From NCBI RefSeq assembly GCF_002008165.1, contig NZ_MRDM01000014.1, positions 868,001-932,000 of the forward strand: 64,000 bases of DNA. Reading direction: 5' to 3'. Source of the DNA: Rhizobium laguerreae. Its GTDB lineage: Bacteria; Pseudomonadota; Alphaproteobacteria; Rhizobiales; Rhizobiaceae. Within the stretch, counting starts at the first letter, position 1. Each line of letters opens with the position of its first letter. Positions 18,173 to 26,513 of the stretch are shown here, piece after piece. Below the pieces are notes generated by a model. It had not been told where the DNA came from. It saw nothing but the letters and a program-made list of their open reading frames with translations, and ran no database searches. Made by a program: the position numbers and the translations under genes.

Positions 18173-18610
18173 TCAGGAACGCTTGCCCGCCAGCTTGCGC
18201 TCCCCTCGTGCCTGCGCCTGCGCTGCCACAAAAGCCTGCGGCTGCCAGAGCTGAAAATGATCCGCCCGACCGACGAAGGTCACTTCGTCCGAGATGCCGG
18301 TGAAGCCACGAATGAAATCCGTGATCATCAGCCGCCCCTCGGCGTCGAGCTTCATGAAGACCCCGCCTCCATGAATGAGAAGCGACATCTCGTTCGCATC
18401 CGGCGAAAACGGATCCTCCGCAGCAATCTGCCGTTCGAATCTTTCGAGAAGATCCGGACCGCCGATGCTGATCGCCGGAAACACAAAGTCCTGGAAGCAG
18501 TAAAGCTCCTGGACGTTGCGCTGCGCCAGCACGGAACGGAAAGCCGAAGGCACGGAAACCCGGCCCTTGGCGTCGATCCTGTTGGTCGCATTCGAAAGGA
18601 AGCGGCTCAT
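18173..18610 (-). CDS. mraZ: Transcriptional regulator MraZ
   Basis: DNA-binding repressor of the dcw operon, acting as a ring-shaped oligomer with AbrB-like folds. The 145-residue protein has two copies of the MraZ half-domain with the conserved DAKGRVSVPSAFR (N-terminal) and DAEGRLMITDFIR (C-terminal), matching the D-x-K/E-GR motif of the family. I prefer ATG 18610 (MSRFLSN) where similarity begins; ATG 18622 adds four residues. It is the first gene of the operon and lies downstream of four TGGG repeats at 18787-18820, its expected target. Confidence 0.94.
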   Translation of the reverse strand: MSRFLSNATNRIDAKGRVSVPSAFRSVLAQRNVQELYCFQDFVFPAISIGGPDLLERFERQIAAEDPFSPDANEMSLLIHGGGVFMKLDAEGRLMITDFIRGFTGISDEVTFVGRADHFQLWQPQAFVAAQAQARGERKLAGKRS

Positions 18611-18786
18611 GACACGAAACATCCGTTCCCGCAGGGATCCGGACGATCAAAAGACGCCCGAAACTCCCGATATCAGGCACAGCTTCGCAAGCCGGATGAG
18701 CAAAAACCCCTCCGACGCTTCCGGAGAGGAAGACGCCTTTGCTTTGCGATAAATGGGCAGATAATTGCCCTGGTGCAGTGCGCATT

Positions 18787-18820
18787 TGGGATAGCATGGG
18801 ACCATATGGGCGTCAATGGG
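18787..18820. promoter_or_regulatory. MraZ operator overlapping the dcw promoter
   Basis: Four TGGG tetramers on the plus strand at 18787, 18797, 18807 and 18817, exactly 10 bp apart. On the mraZ coding strand the same DNA holds TTGACG (18816-18811), a 17-bp spacer and TATCCC (18793-18788), a good sigma-70-like promoter whose start would be near 18781. E. coli MraZ is known to bind TGGGN direct repeats with 5-nt spacing (10-bp period), so binding here would cover both -35 and -10. Confidence 0.8.
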
Positions 18821-18871
18821 ATACGCCTATTTGCAATAGACGCATGATCAAAAATTTATAAGCCGTTAAGT

Positions 18872-18886
18872 TTAACAAAGGGTTAG
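18872..18886. promoter_or_regulatory. CtrA-like half-degenerate box between rnpB and mraZ (tentative)
   Basis: TTAA-N7-TTAG, one mismatch from the CtrA core, about 260 bp upstream of mraZ. Only a weak sequence match. Confidence 0.2.
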
Positions 18887-18968
18887 CGGCGTCATCTTAC
18901 ACATGACACGCATTGGTATCGCTTCAGGAAAAATCCATCCAATGGATGCATAAACATCTGCTTGAAAA

Positions 18969-19005
18969 CAGCCGGTTTCAGCGACTTACGCTGAAAATCC
19001 GGCTG
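18969..19005 (-). terminator. Rho-independent terminator of rnpB
   Basis: Arms CAGCCGGTTTCAGCG and CGCTGAAAATCCGGCTG form a long near-perfect hairpin with a short loop; on the minus strand it is followed by TTTTC. It lies about 20 bp past the RNase P RNA 3' end. Confidence 0.8.
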
Positions 19006-19025
19006 CCGCGCCGTTAAGATGATAA

Positions 19026-19434
19026 TCGCCAGTTGGCCTGTAAGCCGGGTTCTGTATGGCTCCGGCGTGAACCGGAACGTGGCAGCCATTCCTCTGGGAC
19101 AGCGTTCGCACGCTGCCTCACGCAACCCACCCGGATGACTGGCCTGGAAACCAGCCGGAAGGCCTTTCGGCCTACCGCGTCATCCCTATTCGGTCTTGCT
19201 CCCGGTGGGGTTTACCGTGCCATTTCCGTTGCCGGAGATGCGGTGGGCTCTTACCCCACCCTTTCACCCTTACCTGTCATGACAGGCGGTTTGCTTTCTG
19301 TGGCACTTTCCCTGAGGTCGCCCTCGCCGGACGTTATCCGGCACCGTGTTTCCGTGGAGCCCGGACTTTCCTCACCCTACCGCCTTTCGGCATTGGTAAA
19401 GCGCGGCTGCCCAGCCAACTGGCAGGGCTCCCAT
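19026..19434 (-). ncRNA. rnpB: RNase P RNA (class A)
   Basis: Catalytic RNA that removes 5' leaders from tRNA precursors. Read on the minus strand the region has the universal P4 strand GAGGAAAGTCCGGGCTC (about 19358-19374), the alphaproteobacterial 5' part with GCCAGTTGGCTGGGCAGCC, a long helix around GGCCGAAAGGCCTTCCGGC, and the conserved 3' part AGAACCCGGCTTACAGG (near 19033-19051). Ends are estimates to within about 10 nt. No protein is expected here although short open frames cross it. Confidence 0.93.
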
Positions 19435-19475
19435 AAACGAGAGAGATCGCAATTGCTATCGAAAACAAAATTTAC

Positions 19476-20651
19476 TTACCGAAATTGCGGTGTGAAATCC
19501 GTGGAGTAGCCCTGTTCGCTGATTCCGCCTGACAAAAGCAGCTCGGCCCCAAGCCGACCGATTTCGTCCGAGCTCTTGGCCGACGTCCCGGCGCAGCCCG
19601 TCAACACCGCGATCTCGGGCGATGAGCTATAGCCAATCATCGGATAGCCGCTTTCCGTATGCGACACGACGCAGGCGGCCGTCGAAATCGAAAGCGGCAC
19701 CATATCGGGCACAAGACCTTCAACGATGCGTTTGAGGTGCGCGCGCACCATATCGCGCCCCTCGGTCTTGAACCAAGCGCGCATTTCCGTGTCGTCGCGG
19801 AGCGCCAGATCGTCAGGATCGCCGCCGATCTTCAGGTAGAATTTGCCGTCAGGATAGCGGATCGGCGGCAGCAGGTAGATATCGATGCCGGGCGCCCGGA
19901 GAATGAGCGACGGCATCGCGGCCAGGCGCGCCGCGTCGGCATCGCTTACCTCGAAAAGCGTCACTGTCCGCGCATAAACAGTCATAGCAACAGGCTGCGG
20001 CAACAGATTCTCCGCAATGGAAAATCCGCCAGCTGCCAGCAGCACCTTTTCAGCACGATGGCTCAGGCCACCTGATGTCTCGACGACAGCCGACCCACCT
20101 TCGCTGCGGATCGAAACGACATGATCGCGGATGACCGTGGCGCCTGCCTTTTCCGCCAGCAACGATTGGGCTTTCACAAGCTTACGCGGACTGATGTGGC
20201 CGGCCCCTCTCGCTTCGAAGACGCCCGCGCCCCCATCGGGAAAGGCGAGGAAGGGAAAGGCAGCCTTCAGCCCTTCCTCGTCGAGCAGGCTGGTCTCGAC
20301 GCCGAGCGAAACGGCGGCCTGTCGGGTTTTCTCGAGATAATCGCCCCCGGTCGGCGCGACGACGACACAACCGACCTCGCGATAGAAATCGATGCCGCTG
20401 TCGCCGGCGATCTCGCCATAGCGGTCGATCGAGCGGTTGGCGAGCAGTGCCCAATTGCGGTCGGGATCGATGGTGCGAGTGATGCGCCCCTCATCATAAT
20501 GGCTGGCGAAGACACCCTGATGCGTCTTGCGGTCATCAGGCTCGTCCGGGCCGATGACGGCGACGCCATCCGTCTGGCGTGCCAGATATTTTGCGGCCGC
20601 GGCACCCATCATGCCGCGGCCGATAACGATGAACCTGAAATCGACCGCCAT
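19476..20651 (-). CDS. FAD-dependent oxidoreductase, sarcosine-oxidase/DAO family
   Basis: 391-residue flavoenzyme of the DAO superfamily with the N-terminal FAD fold FIVIGRGMMGAAAAKYLA (about 5-22), a central GGFSIAEN-type motif and C-terminal GCAGTSAKSSDEIG. It resembles monomeric sarcosine oxidase / N-methyltryptophan oxidase relatives that oxidise secondary amines. The typical Cys for covalent FAD in MSOX (SKSDxxxCxYTxTPD) is not visible; instead CVVSHTESGYPMIG occupies that area, so a different amine substrate or non-covalent FAD is likely. Start ATG 20651 follows AGGTGG. It ends about 40 bp from the rnpB promoter region. Confidence 0.82.
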   Translation of the reverse strand: MAVDFRFIVIGRGMMGAAAAKYLARQTDGVAVIGPDEPDDRKTHQGVFASHYDEGRITRTIDPDRNWALLANRSIDRYGEIAGDSGIDFYREVGCVVVAPTGGDYLEKTRQAAVSLGVETSLLDEEGLKAAFPFLAFPDGGAGVFEARGAGHISPRKLVKAQSLLAEKAGATVIRDHVVSIRSEGGSAVVETSGGLSHRAEKVLLAAGGFSIAENLLPQPVAMTVYARTVTLFEVSDADAARLAAMPSLILRAPGIDIYLLPPIRYPDGKFYLKIGGDPDDLALRDDTEMRAWFKTEGRDMVRAHLKRIVEGLVPDMVPLSISTAACVVSHTESGYPMIGYSSSPEIAVLTGCAGTSAKSSDEIGRLGAELLLSGGISEQGYSTDFTPQFR

Positions 20652-20732
20652 ATCCCACCTCGCTAAATTCCAGCGATACCATAGCAATCATCTTGAATCA
20701 TCCGCTCTTGTCAGGGATATGCGCTTCAGCGC

Positions 20733-21353
20733 TCAGAGCATTGCCAGAACCTTGCCGCAATAGGACTTGGACACCGGGTTCATGCGCGTGGCGCCATGGC
20801 CGGCATTGTATTTGAGGATGGTGTTGCAGGTCTCGCCACCACCGAGATCATGGGCGGCAGCCAGATATTTCATGCCGTACTTGATGTTGGTTTCCGGATC
20901 GAACAGGCCCTTGGCGCTGCCGGAATAGCCCATCATGCGGGCAGTTGCAGGCTTTATCTGCATCAGGCCGATTTCACCGTGGCTGCCGCGCGCATTCGGA
21001 TTGAAATTGCTTTCGATGCGGATGACCGCGGTCGCAAGCGTAACCGGTACATCATATTGGTTCGCATATTTGCTGATCAGTACGGAATAGGAATTGCCGG
21101 AAACATTGGCGGCGGGATAACCGCTCTGGCGCTCTACCGTCTTCAGCGGGCGTTCCGCCGTCTTGAGCGGACGCTTCGCCGGTTTGACCGAACGCTCCGC
21201 TTTCTTCACCGGACGCTCTGCCTTCTTCGAAGGACGCTCGACTTTCTTCACCGGCGCATCGGCTCGCACGCCCCAATCATTCGCAAAGGCAAAGCTATTT
21301 CCCGCCAGCACCATGCCAACGCATGTTGCAGCAACAACAATCAGTTTTCTCAT
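20733..21353 (-). CDS. Secreted SLT-type lytic transglycosylase with heptapeptide repeat linker
   Basis: 206-residue protein with a signal peptide (MRKLIVVAATCVGMVLAG...AFA, cut near 24), a lysine/arginine-rich linker made of six tandem 7-residue repeats (residues 35-76, consensus xKKxERP), and a C-terminal goose-lysozyme-like SLT domain with the catalytic Glu in RIESNFNP, the GEIGLMQIKPATA core, ETNIKYGMKYL and YNAG. It would cleave peptidoglycan glycan strands in the periplasm. ATG 21353 begins the signal peptide; an upstream in-frame start adds eight residues that would disturb it. Confidence 0.88.
   Translation of the reverse strand: MRKLIVVAATCVGMVLAGNSFAFANDWGVRADAPVKKVERPSKKAERPVKKAERSVKPAKRPLKTAERPLKTVERQSGYPAANVSGNSYSVLISKYANQYDVPVTLATAVIRIESNFNPNARGSHGEIGLMQIKPATARMMGYSGSAKGLFDPETNIKYGMKYLAAAHDLGGGETCNTILKYNAGHGATRMNPVSKSYCGKVLAML
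21126..21251 (-). repeat. Six tandem 21-bp repeats coding a basic heptapeptide linker
   Basis: Codons 35-76 of the SLT transglycosylase form six in-register 7-residue units with Lys at 2-3, Glu/Lys-Arg at 5-6 and Pro/Ser/Gln at 7. DNA copies have diverged (GCTCTGCCTT-type variants), so the repeat is not very recent. Confidence 0.8.
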
Positions 21354-21615
21354 GTAGTCTTGAACACTCCGACCCAAAGAATTTCCGGACTGCGCGCCTC
21401 GCCGTCATAATGAATACCAGATCAAGGATCGATCGGGATTCACGGTAATTCTTATCGTTTCACATAACGCCCGTGGTTTAACTCGAAAACAACCCCGAGC
21501 ACCGCTTGGCGGACGTTCTTAGACCATCGCAATGAGGAGATAATAGGGAAATGATGTGGCAGGCGGAATTTCGCGCTGCAGTGCGAAATTCGGCGTTTCA
21601 GTAATTGCCGAGGAA

Positions 21616-22377
21616 TCAGGAATAATGCGGCAGTGCCGACAGCAGCCGGTGCAACGTGTCGATCGTCGAGAAATCGGCGATACCATCCACCCGTTCGGGC
21701 CGAAAATGGCGCTGGAAAGCTTCGACGTCGCCCGCCGTTTTTTCCGAGAATTCACCCGTAATTTCAGCGCTGTAACCATAGAGAGACAGCATCGACTGCA
21801 GCGCTTCCACAGGTTGACCGGTATCGCCGCGTTGGAAGAAGCGGCCACCGGTGATCGTTGCCGGCTCGACCCAGTGTCCAATGCCCGCTTGGTGGAGCGC
21901 GGCCCAGGGGAATTTCTCGCCCGGATCGACCTTGCGGATCGGAGCGACATCGGAATGCCCGAGGACCCGTTCAGGTGTGATCGACCAACGTTTGACACAG
22001 TCGCGACACAATTCGATCACCGCGGCGATCTGCTCTTTCGGATAATCAGGAAGCCCGCCGGGATGGCCGGCATTGGCGATCTCGATGCCGATCGACAGCG
22101 AATTGATATCGGTCTCGCCGTGCCAGCTGCTTTTTCCCGCATGCCAGGCACGCCGCATTTCCGGCACGAGCTGCACGACCTCGCCATTCTCATGCACGAA
22201 ATAATGGCTGGAAACCTGGCTTTCGGCGCGACAGAGCCAGTCGAGCGCACCATCTGCCGTCGGCATGCCGGTATAGTGCAGCAGGATCATATCGGGACGG
22301 CGCCCGTCCGCCCGTTCGCCATGGTTCGGCGAAGGTTGCACGCGGGCGCTTCTGCAGTCGGCCTCGAAAGAGGTCAT
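21616..22377 (-). CDS. N-acetylmuramoyl-L-alanine amidase (AmiD/AmpD type) with peptidoglycan-binding domain
   Basis: 253-residue zinc amidase. Amidase_2 motifs are LLHYTGM (first His ligand at 34), SSHYFVHENGEV, GIEIANAG and GHSDVAPIRKVDPGEKFPW (His and Asp ligands near 142 and 152). The C-terminal 80 residues look like a PG_binding_1 domain (GDTGQPVEALQSMLSLYGY...EKTAGDVEAFQRHFRP). No signal peptide is seen at the start, so it may be cytoplasmic like AmpD, recycling anhydro-muropeptides, or exported by an unseen route. Its ATG overlaps the stop of the J-domain gene by 4 bp. Confidence 0.9.
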   Translation of the reverse strand: MTSFEADCRSARVQPSPNHGERADGRRPDMILLHYTGMPTADGALDWLCRAESQVSSHYFVHENGEVVQLVPEMRRAWHAGKSSWHGETDINSLSIGIEIANAGHPGGLPDYPKEQIAAVIELCRDCVKRWSITPERVLGHSDVAPIRKVDPGEKFPWAALHQAGIGHWVEPATITGGRFFQRGDTGQPVEALQSMLSLYGYSAEITGEFSEKTAGDVEAFQRHFRPERVDGIADFSTIDTLHRLLSALPHYS

Positions 22378-23081
22378 GCGGCGCGGCGTTCCTTCTCGAT
22401 CGCCTCATAGGCCGCGTTCAGCGCCGCCATGCGCTCATTGGCGATCACATGGAATTCCTTCGGCACGCCCCGCGAAATCAGCCGGTCGGGATGATGTTCG
22501 CTGACGAGGCCGTGGTAACGGCGGCGGATGGTCGGGAAATCATCGGAAGGTGAGACGCCGAGCACCTTGTAGGGATCGCCGCCGGACGACACGTGGCGGG
22601 CGGCGATCTGCTCGAAGCGGATCTCGCTCATCTGGAAGATCTCGCCGATATGGCGCAGGAAATTCAGTTCCTTCTCATGGATCAGCCCGTCGGCCTTGGC
22701 GATGTGGAAGAGGCCGTCGAGCACGTCTTCCAGCACCGGGCAATTGGCCGCACAGGTTACGCAGAGCGTGGAGAGCCGTTCGGCATAGGCTTCGTAGCCG
22801 GCGACGTCCTGGCGCGCGAGATTGTAGAGCCTGGCGACATTCTTCGCCTGATCCTGCGGAAACTCGAAGATTTCGCGAAAGGCTTCGACCTCCTTCTCGC
22901 TGACGATGCCGTCGGCCTTGGCCATCTTGGCCGACAGCGCGATGATCGCCACCGAGAAAGCCACCTTACGCCGGGTCTCGGGATCGCCTTCAAAAACCGT
23001 GCGGATAGCCTCGACCACCGCAGACAGCGCATTGCCTGCAGTATTGCCAATGGCATTCAACAGTTTTTCCCAGAAGGACAT
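22374..23081 (-). CDS. TerB-like / J-domain co-chaperone (DjlA-like)
   Basis: 235-residue protein with a TerB-type helical domain (about 45-160; MAKADGIVSEKEVEAF and IAKADGLIHEKELNFL are the paired acidic metal-binding repeats) and a C-terminal J domain with the HPD motif (SEHHPDRL, near 197) that stimulates DnaK. Unlike E. coli DjlA it lacks a clear N-terminal membrane anchor, having instead an amphipathic SFWEKLLNAIGNTAGNALSAVVEAI segment. ATG 23081 is preferred over ATG 23093. Translationally coupled to the amidase gene. Confidence 0.85.
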   Translation of the reverse strand: MSFWEKLLNAIGNTAGNALSAVVEAIRTVFEGDPETRRKVAFSVAIIALSAKMAKADGIVSEKEVEAFREIFEFPQDQAKNVARLYNLARQDVAGYEAYAERLSTLCVTCAANCPVLEDVLDGLFHIAKADGLIHEKELNFLRHIGEIFQMSEIRFEQIAARHVSSGGDPYKVLGVSPSDDFPTIRRRYHGLVSEHHPDRLISRGVPKEFHVIANERMAALNAAYEAIEKERRAA

Positions 23082-23492
23082 CGAAAATCTCACACACGTG
23101 TCAACTTATAGAGAAACAGCTTGACCAAAGAATCGCAGCCTTTGCAAGGCGACTATTCGTCGTAGGGCCGAACACAGTTTTCACGATTTGGTAATTGTCG
23201 CACCGCAGCAAACGATTCATCACGCCCGCTTTCATCTCGCGTGAGGGCATGGACGACGGTCGCAGGCATTGCCCGGGCACGTGGATTCCGGAACGCGCGG
23301 CGGAAATTTCCACGGGCAGTTCTCGACAAGCAGACCGGGTTGAAACGATTATATCAGCACTTCGCGTCGCCTTTGCGGTCCAACACGGCAGAAACGCGCA
23401 TTTTTCGTAAATTCTTTACTTTACAGGGCCCTTTCCCTGCCGCATCCATGCGCTAGCTAACGCTGCCGCACCGAAACACCGCAGGAGGGATT
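23082..23492. other. Intergenic region between the J-domain gene and pfp
   Basis: About 410 bp between divergent genes. No convincing coding frame, RNA gene or repeat was seen. It must hold the promoters for both directions; AT-rich DNA at 23395-23425 is the best candidate for the pfp promoter, and AGGAGGGATT before 23493 is its ribosome binding site. Confidence 0.5.
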
Positions 23493-24704
23493 ATGGCCAA
23501 ACAGAAAGTCGCAATGCTGACCGCCGGAGGCCTGGCGCCCTGTCTTTCGTCCGCCGTCGGCGGCCTTATCGAACGCTATAGCGACGTCGCGCCCGAACTC
23601 GAAATCGTCGCTTACAAGTCGGGCTACCAGGGTGTGCTCCTCGGCGACAGCTTCGAGATCAGCCGCGCGATGCGCGAAAAGGCGCCGCTGCTGCACCGCT
23701 ACGGTGGCTCGCCGATCGGCAACAGCCGCGTCAAGCTCACCAATGCCGCCGACTGCGTCAAGCGCGGCCTGGTCAAGGAAGGCGAGAATCCGCTGCGAGT
23801 CGCCGCCGAACGCCTCGCCAATGACGGCATCACCATTCTCCATACGATCGGCGGCGACGACACCAACACCACGGCCGCCGACCTTGCCGCCTACCTCGCC
23901 GCCAACGGCTACGATCTCACCGTCGTCGGCCTGCCGAAGACTGTCGACAACGACGTCGTGCCGATCCGCCAGTCGCTCGGCGCCTGGACGGCCGCTGACG
24001 TCGGCGCGCACTTCTTCGACAATGTCGGCAACGAGCAGACCGCCGCCCCCCGCACCCTCGTCATCCATGAAGTCATGGGCCGCCATTGCGGTTGGCTGAC
24101 GGCCGCCACCGCCCGCGCCTATCTGCAGCGCACCAGCCGCAACCAGTATGTCGACGGCCTGATGATGGACGCGCACCTGAAGAGTATCGACGCCGTCTAC
24201 CTGCCTGAGATGGCCTTCGACCTCGACGCCGAGGCCGCCCGGTTGAAGGAAAGCATGGACCGCAACGGCCACGCCACGGTTTTCGTCTCGGAAGGCGCCT
24301 GCCTCGACGCCATCGTCGCCGAGCGCGAAGCCGCCGGCGAAACCGTCAAGCGCGATGCTTTCGGCCATGTGAAAATCGACACGATCAATGTCGGCGCCTG
24401 GTTCCAGAAGCAGTTCGCCAATCTGCTCGACGCCGAGCGTTCCCTGGTGCAGAAATCAGGTTATTTCGCCCGCTCGGCGCCCGCCAACGGCGATGACCTC
24501 AGGCTGATCCAGAGCATGGTCGATCTCGCCGTCGAAAGCGCGCTCAATAAAGTCTCCGGCGTCACCGGCCATGATGAAGGCCAGAACGGTAAATTGCGCA
24601 CTATAGAATTCCCGCGCATCAAGGGCGGCAAGGCTTTTGACCTTTCGACGGCATGGTTTGCCGAAGTCATGGACAATATAGGCCAGAAATACAAAGAAGC
24701 GTGA
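23493..24704 (+). CDS. pfp: Pyrophosphate--fructose 6-phosphate 1-phosphotransferase
   Basis: Reversible PPi-dependent phosphofructokinase of glycolysis/gluconeogenesis. The 403-residue product has GGDDTNTTAADL (about 119-130; the GGDD in place of ATP-PFK GGDG is typical of PPi enzymes), the active-site PKTVDNDVVP (148-157, catalytic Asp), and VMGRHCGWLTA (PPi/F6P binding). Rhizobia usually lack ATP-PFK and use Entner-Doudoroff, so this enzyme likely serves gluconeogenic or balancing flux. A strong AGGAGG site precedes ATG 23493. Confidence 0.95.
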   Translation: MAKQKVAMLTAGGLAPCLSSAVGGLIERYSDVAPELEIVAYKSGYQGVLLGDSFEISRAMREKAPLLHRYGGSPIGNSRVKLTNAADCVKRGLVKEGENPLRVAAERLANDGITILHTIGGDDTNTTAADLAAYLAANGYDLTVVGLPKTVDNDVVPIRQSLGAWTAADVGAHFFDNVGNEQTAAPRTLVIHEVMGRHCGWLTAATARAYLQRTSRNQYVDGLMMDAHLKSIDAVYLPEMAFDLDAEAARLKESMDRNGHATVFVSEGACLDAIVAEREAAGETVKRDAFGHVKIDTINVGAWFQKQFANLLDAERSLVQKSGYFARSAPANGDDLRLIQSMVDLAVESALNKVSGVTGHDEGQNGKLRTIEFPRIKGGKAFDLSTAWFAEVMDNIGQKYKEA

Positions 24705-24761
24705 TTGACGGATGGTTAATATGATGTCTTTGCTTGTTCCTGAGGAATAGGAGGAGACACC

Positions 24762-25397
24762 ATGTCACTTGAAGCTTGGCTCGCCTTTGCGGCCGCATCC
24801 GCCATCATGCTGGCCATACCGGGGCCGACGATACTGCTCGTCGTTTCCTATGCGCTCGGTCATGGGCGCCGGACGGCGTTCGCGACGGTGGGCGGCGTGG
24901 CGCTTGGTGACTTCACGGCGATGACGGCCTCTCTCTTCGGTCTCGGCGCCGTCCTGGCCGCCTCCGCGACCCTCTTCACCGTCTTGAAGTGGATCGGCGG
25001 CGCCTACCTGATCTGGCTGGGAATCAAGCTCTGGCGGGCTCCCATCATCGGCGAACCGATTGCCGACAACGACAACCTGCCGGAGGAGAAGTCGCTCAAG
25101 ATTTTCCTCCACGCCTATGTCGTCACAGCCCTCAATCCGAAGAGCATCATCTTCTTCGTCGCCTTCGTGCCGCAGTTCCTCAATCCGGCCCTGCCCTTCG
25201 TCGGGCAGATGGCGATCATGGAAGCCACCTTCCTCGTGCTGGCGATCCTCAACGCCTCCACCTATGCCTTTCTCGCCCATAGCGCACGCGGCCTGATTCG
25301 CAAGGCGAGCATCCAGCGCGCCGTAAACCGAACCGGAGGCACTCTGCTGATCGCTGCAGGCGCCGTAACGGCCGGGTATCGCCGTATTGCAGCGTAG
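24762..25397 (+). CDS. LysE/RhtB-family amino acid exporter
   Basis: 211-residue inner-membrane protein with about six helices. The N-terminal MLAIPGPTILLVVSYALGHGRR, the VALGDFTAM stretch, and WIGGAYLIWLGIKLWR followed by ALNPKSIIFFVAFVPQFL are typical of the RhtB/LysE translocators that export homoserine, threonine or related amino acids. Substrate unknown. It starts 57 bp after pfp behind an AGGAGGAGA site and may be co-transcribed with it. Confidence 0.9.
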   Translation: MSLEAWLAFAAASAIMLAIPGPTILLVVSYALGHGRRTAFATVGGVALGDFTAMTASLFGLGAVLAASATLFTVLKWIGGAYLIWLGIKLWRAPIIGEPIADNDNLPEEKSLKIFLHAYVVTALNPKSIIFFVAFVPQFLNPALPFVGQMAIMEATFLVLAILNASTYAFLAHSARGLIRKASIQRAVNRTGGTLLIAAGAVTAGYRRIAA

Positions 25398-25522
25398 AAA
25401 TATTCCGAAATATTCCGTGGTTGCCGGAATGTCACGAATAGGTTAATGGGGTCACCAGGGCTTAAGGCTTTTGGTAACTTTTATACGCTGCCGGGGCGGC
25501 GCGATTTCACGAAAGTGGCGGA

Positions 25523-26467
25523 ATGGTAGCGATCGGATTATCCGGCCTGAAACGCAGTCTTGTCGTCTCGACGATCCTCTGCGGCTTGATGACGGGATGT
25601 ACGAGCGTCGAATACACGTCCCAGGCCGAATTGACAGCCGCCCAGACCGTCGTGCCGATGCCGAAACCCGGCGAAGATGCAACACTCGCCGCGATCCCGA
25701 CAGCCGAAGGCGCAGCCGGTCAGACGATTGCAGGCGCCACCATTCCCCAGACATCATCCCCCTCCCTGACCGCAACGGCGATGCCGGCCGTGACAGCTTC
25801 CCAGCCTGGCGATCTTGCCATGCAGGCAGGTATGCAGCCGGCAGCCTATGCGCAGATCCCGCTGACGCCCGAGATGACGGCGATCCAGTCCGTCGTGCCG
25901 ACGCCGCGTCCGGGAACGCCGGCACAGCCGACGACGCAGCTTGCCTTTGCCGCGACACCGCAAAACAGCGCGCTTGCAGCGCTTGCTGCAGTCGACACCA
26001 CGCCACGTGCCAGCATGGATTACGGTTTCGACGAATCCGGGCCGATCGATCCGCCGACCGCACCCCCGATGTTCAGCGACGACGACAAAGACGATGCGCC
26101 GACCGTCGAGAAGAGCTTTGTCACCAAGCTCATCCAGAAATATTCGAAGGTTTACGAAATTCCCGAGACCCTGCTCCATCGCGTCGTCCATCGCGAGAGC
26201 CGCTATAATGCGAAGGCCTACAACAAGCGCGGCTATTTCGGCCTCATGCAGATCAAGTATAACACGGCCAAGTCCATGGGCTATGACGGTGCCCCGGGCG
26301 GCCTCTTCGATGCCGAAACCAACATCAAATATGCCGCGAAATATCTGCGCGGCGCTTGGCTCGTCTCCGACAGCAAGGAAGACGATGCCGTTCGCCTCTA
26401 CGCCCGCGGTTATTATTACGACGCCAAGCGCAAGGGCATGACCGACATCGCCCATGGTAACTACTGA
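25523..26467 (+). CDS. SLT-domain lytic transglycosylase, lipoprotein
   Basis: 314-residue protein with a lipoprotein signal peptide ending at LMTGC (Cys 26), a long Ala/Pro/Thr-rich linker (about 30-190) with two similar TVVPMPKPG / SVVPTPRPG units, and a C-terminal SLT domain with the catalytic Glu in HRESRYNAKAY, YFGLMQIKYNTA, and ETNIKYAAKYL. The Cys is followed by Thr, suggesting outer-membrane location. Start codon ATG 25523 is supported by the signal peptide; the ribosome binding site GTGGCGGA is weak. Confidence 0.88.
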   Translation: MVAIGLSGLKRSLVVSTILCGLMTGCTSVEYTSQAELTAAQTVVPMPKPGEDATLAAIPTAEGAAGQTIAGATIPQTSSPSLTATAMPAVTASQPGDLAMQAGMQPAAYAQIPLTPEMTAIQSVVPTPRPGTPAQPTTQLAFAATPQNSALAALAAVDTTPRASMDYGFDESGPIDPPTAPPMFSDDDKDDAPTVEKSFVTKLIQKYSKVYEIPETLLHRVVHRESRYNAKAYNKRGYFGLMQIKYNTAKSMGYDGAPGGLFDAETNIKYAAKYLRGAWLVSDSKEDDAVRLYARGYYYDAKRKGMTDIAHGNY

Positions 26468-26513
26468 AACCCGGCAATTACTGAAAAGAGATGACTGGAG
26501 CGGCGCTCGAAGC

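Noticed and set aside
18780..18825. CRISPR-like array from regular repeats
   Set aside because: Units are 10 bp and lie in a promoter; repeats and spacers are far too short.
19033..19509. Protein-coding frame across rnpB
   Set aside because: The region matches RNase P RNA conserved parts on the other strand; the frame is coincidental.
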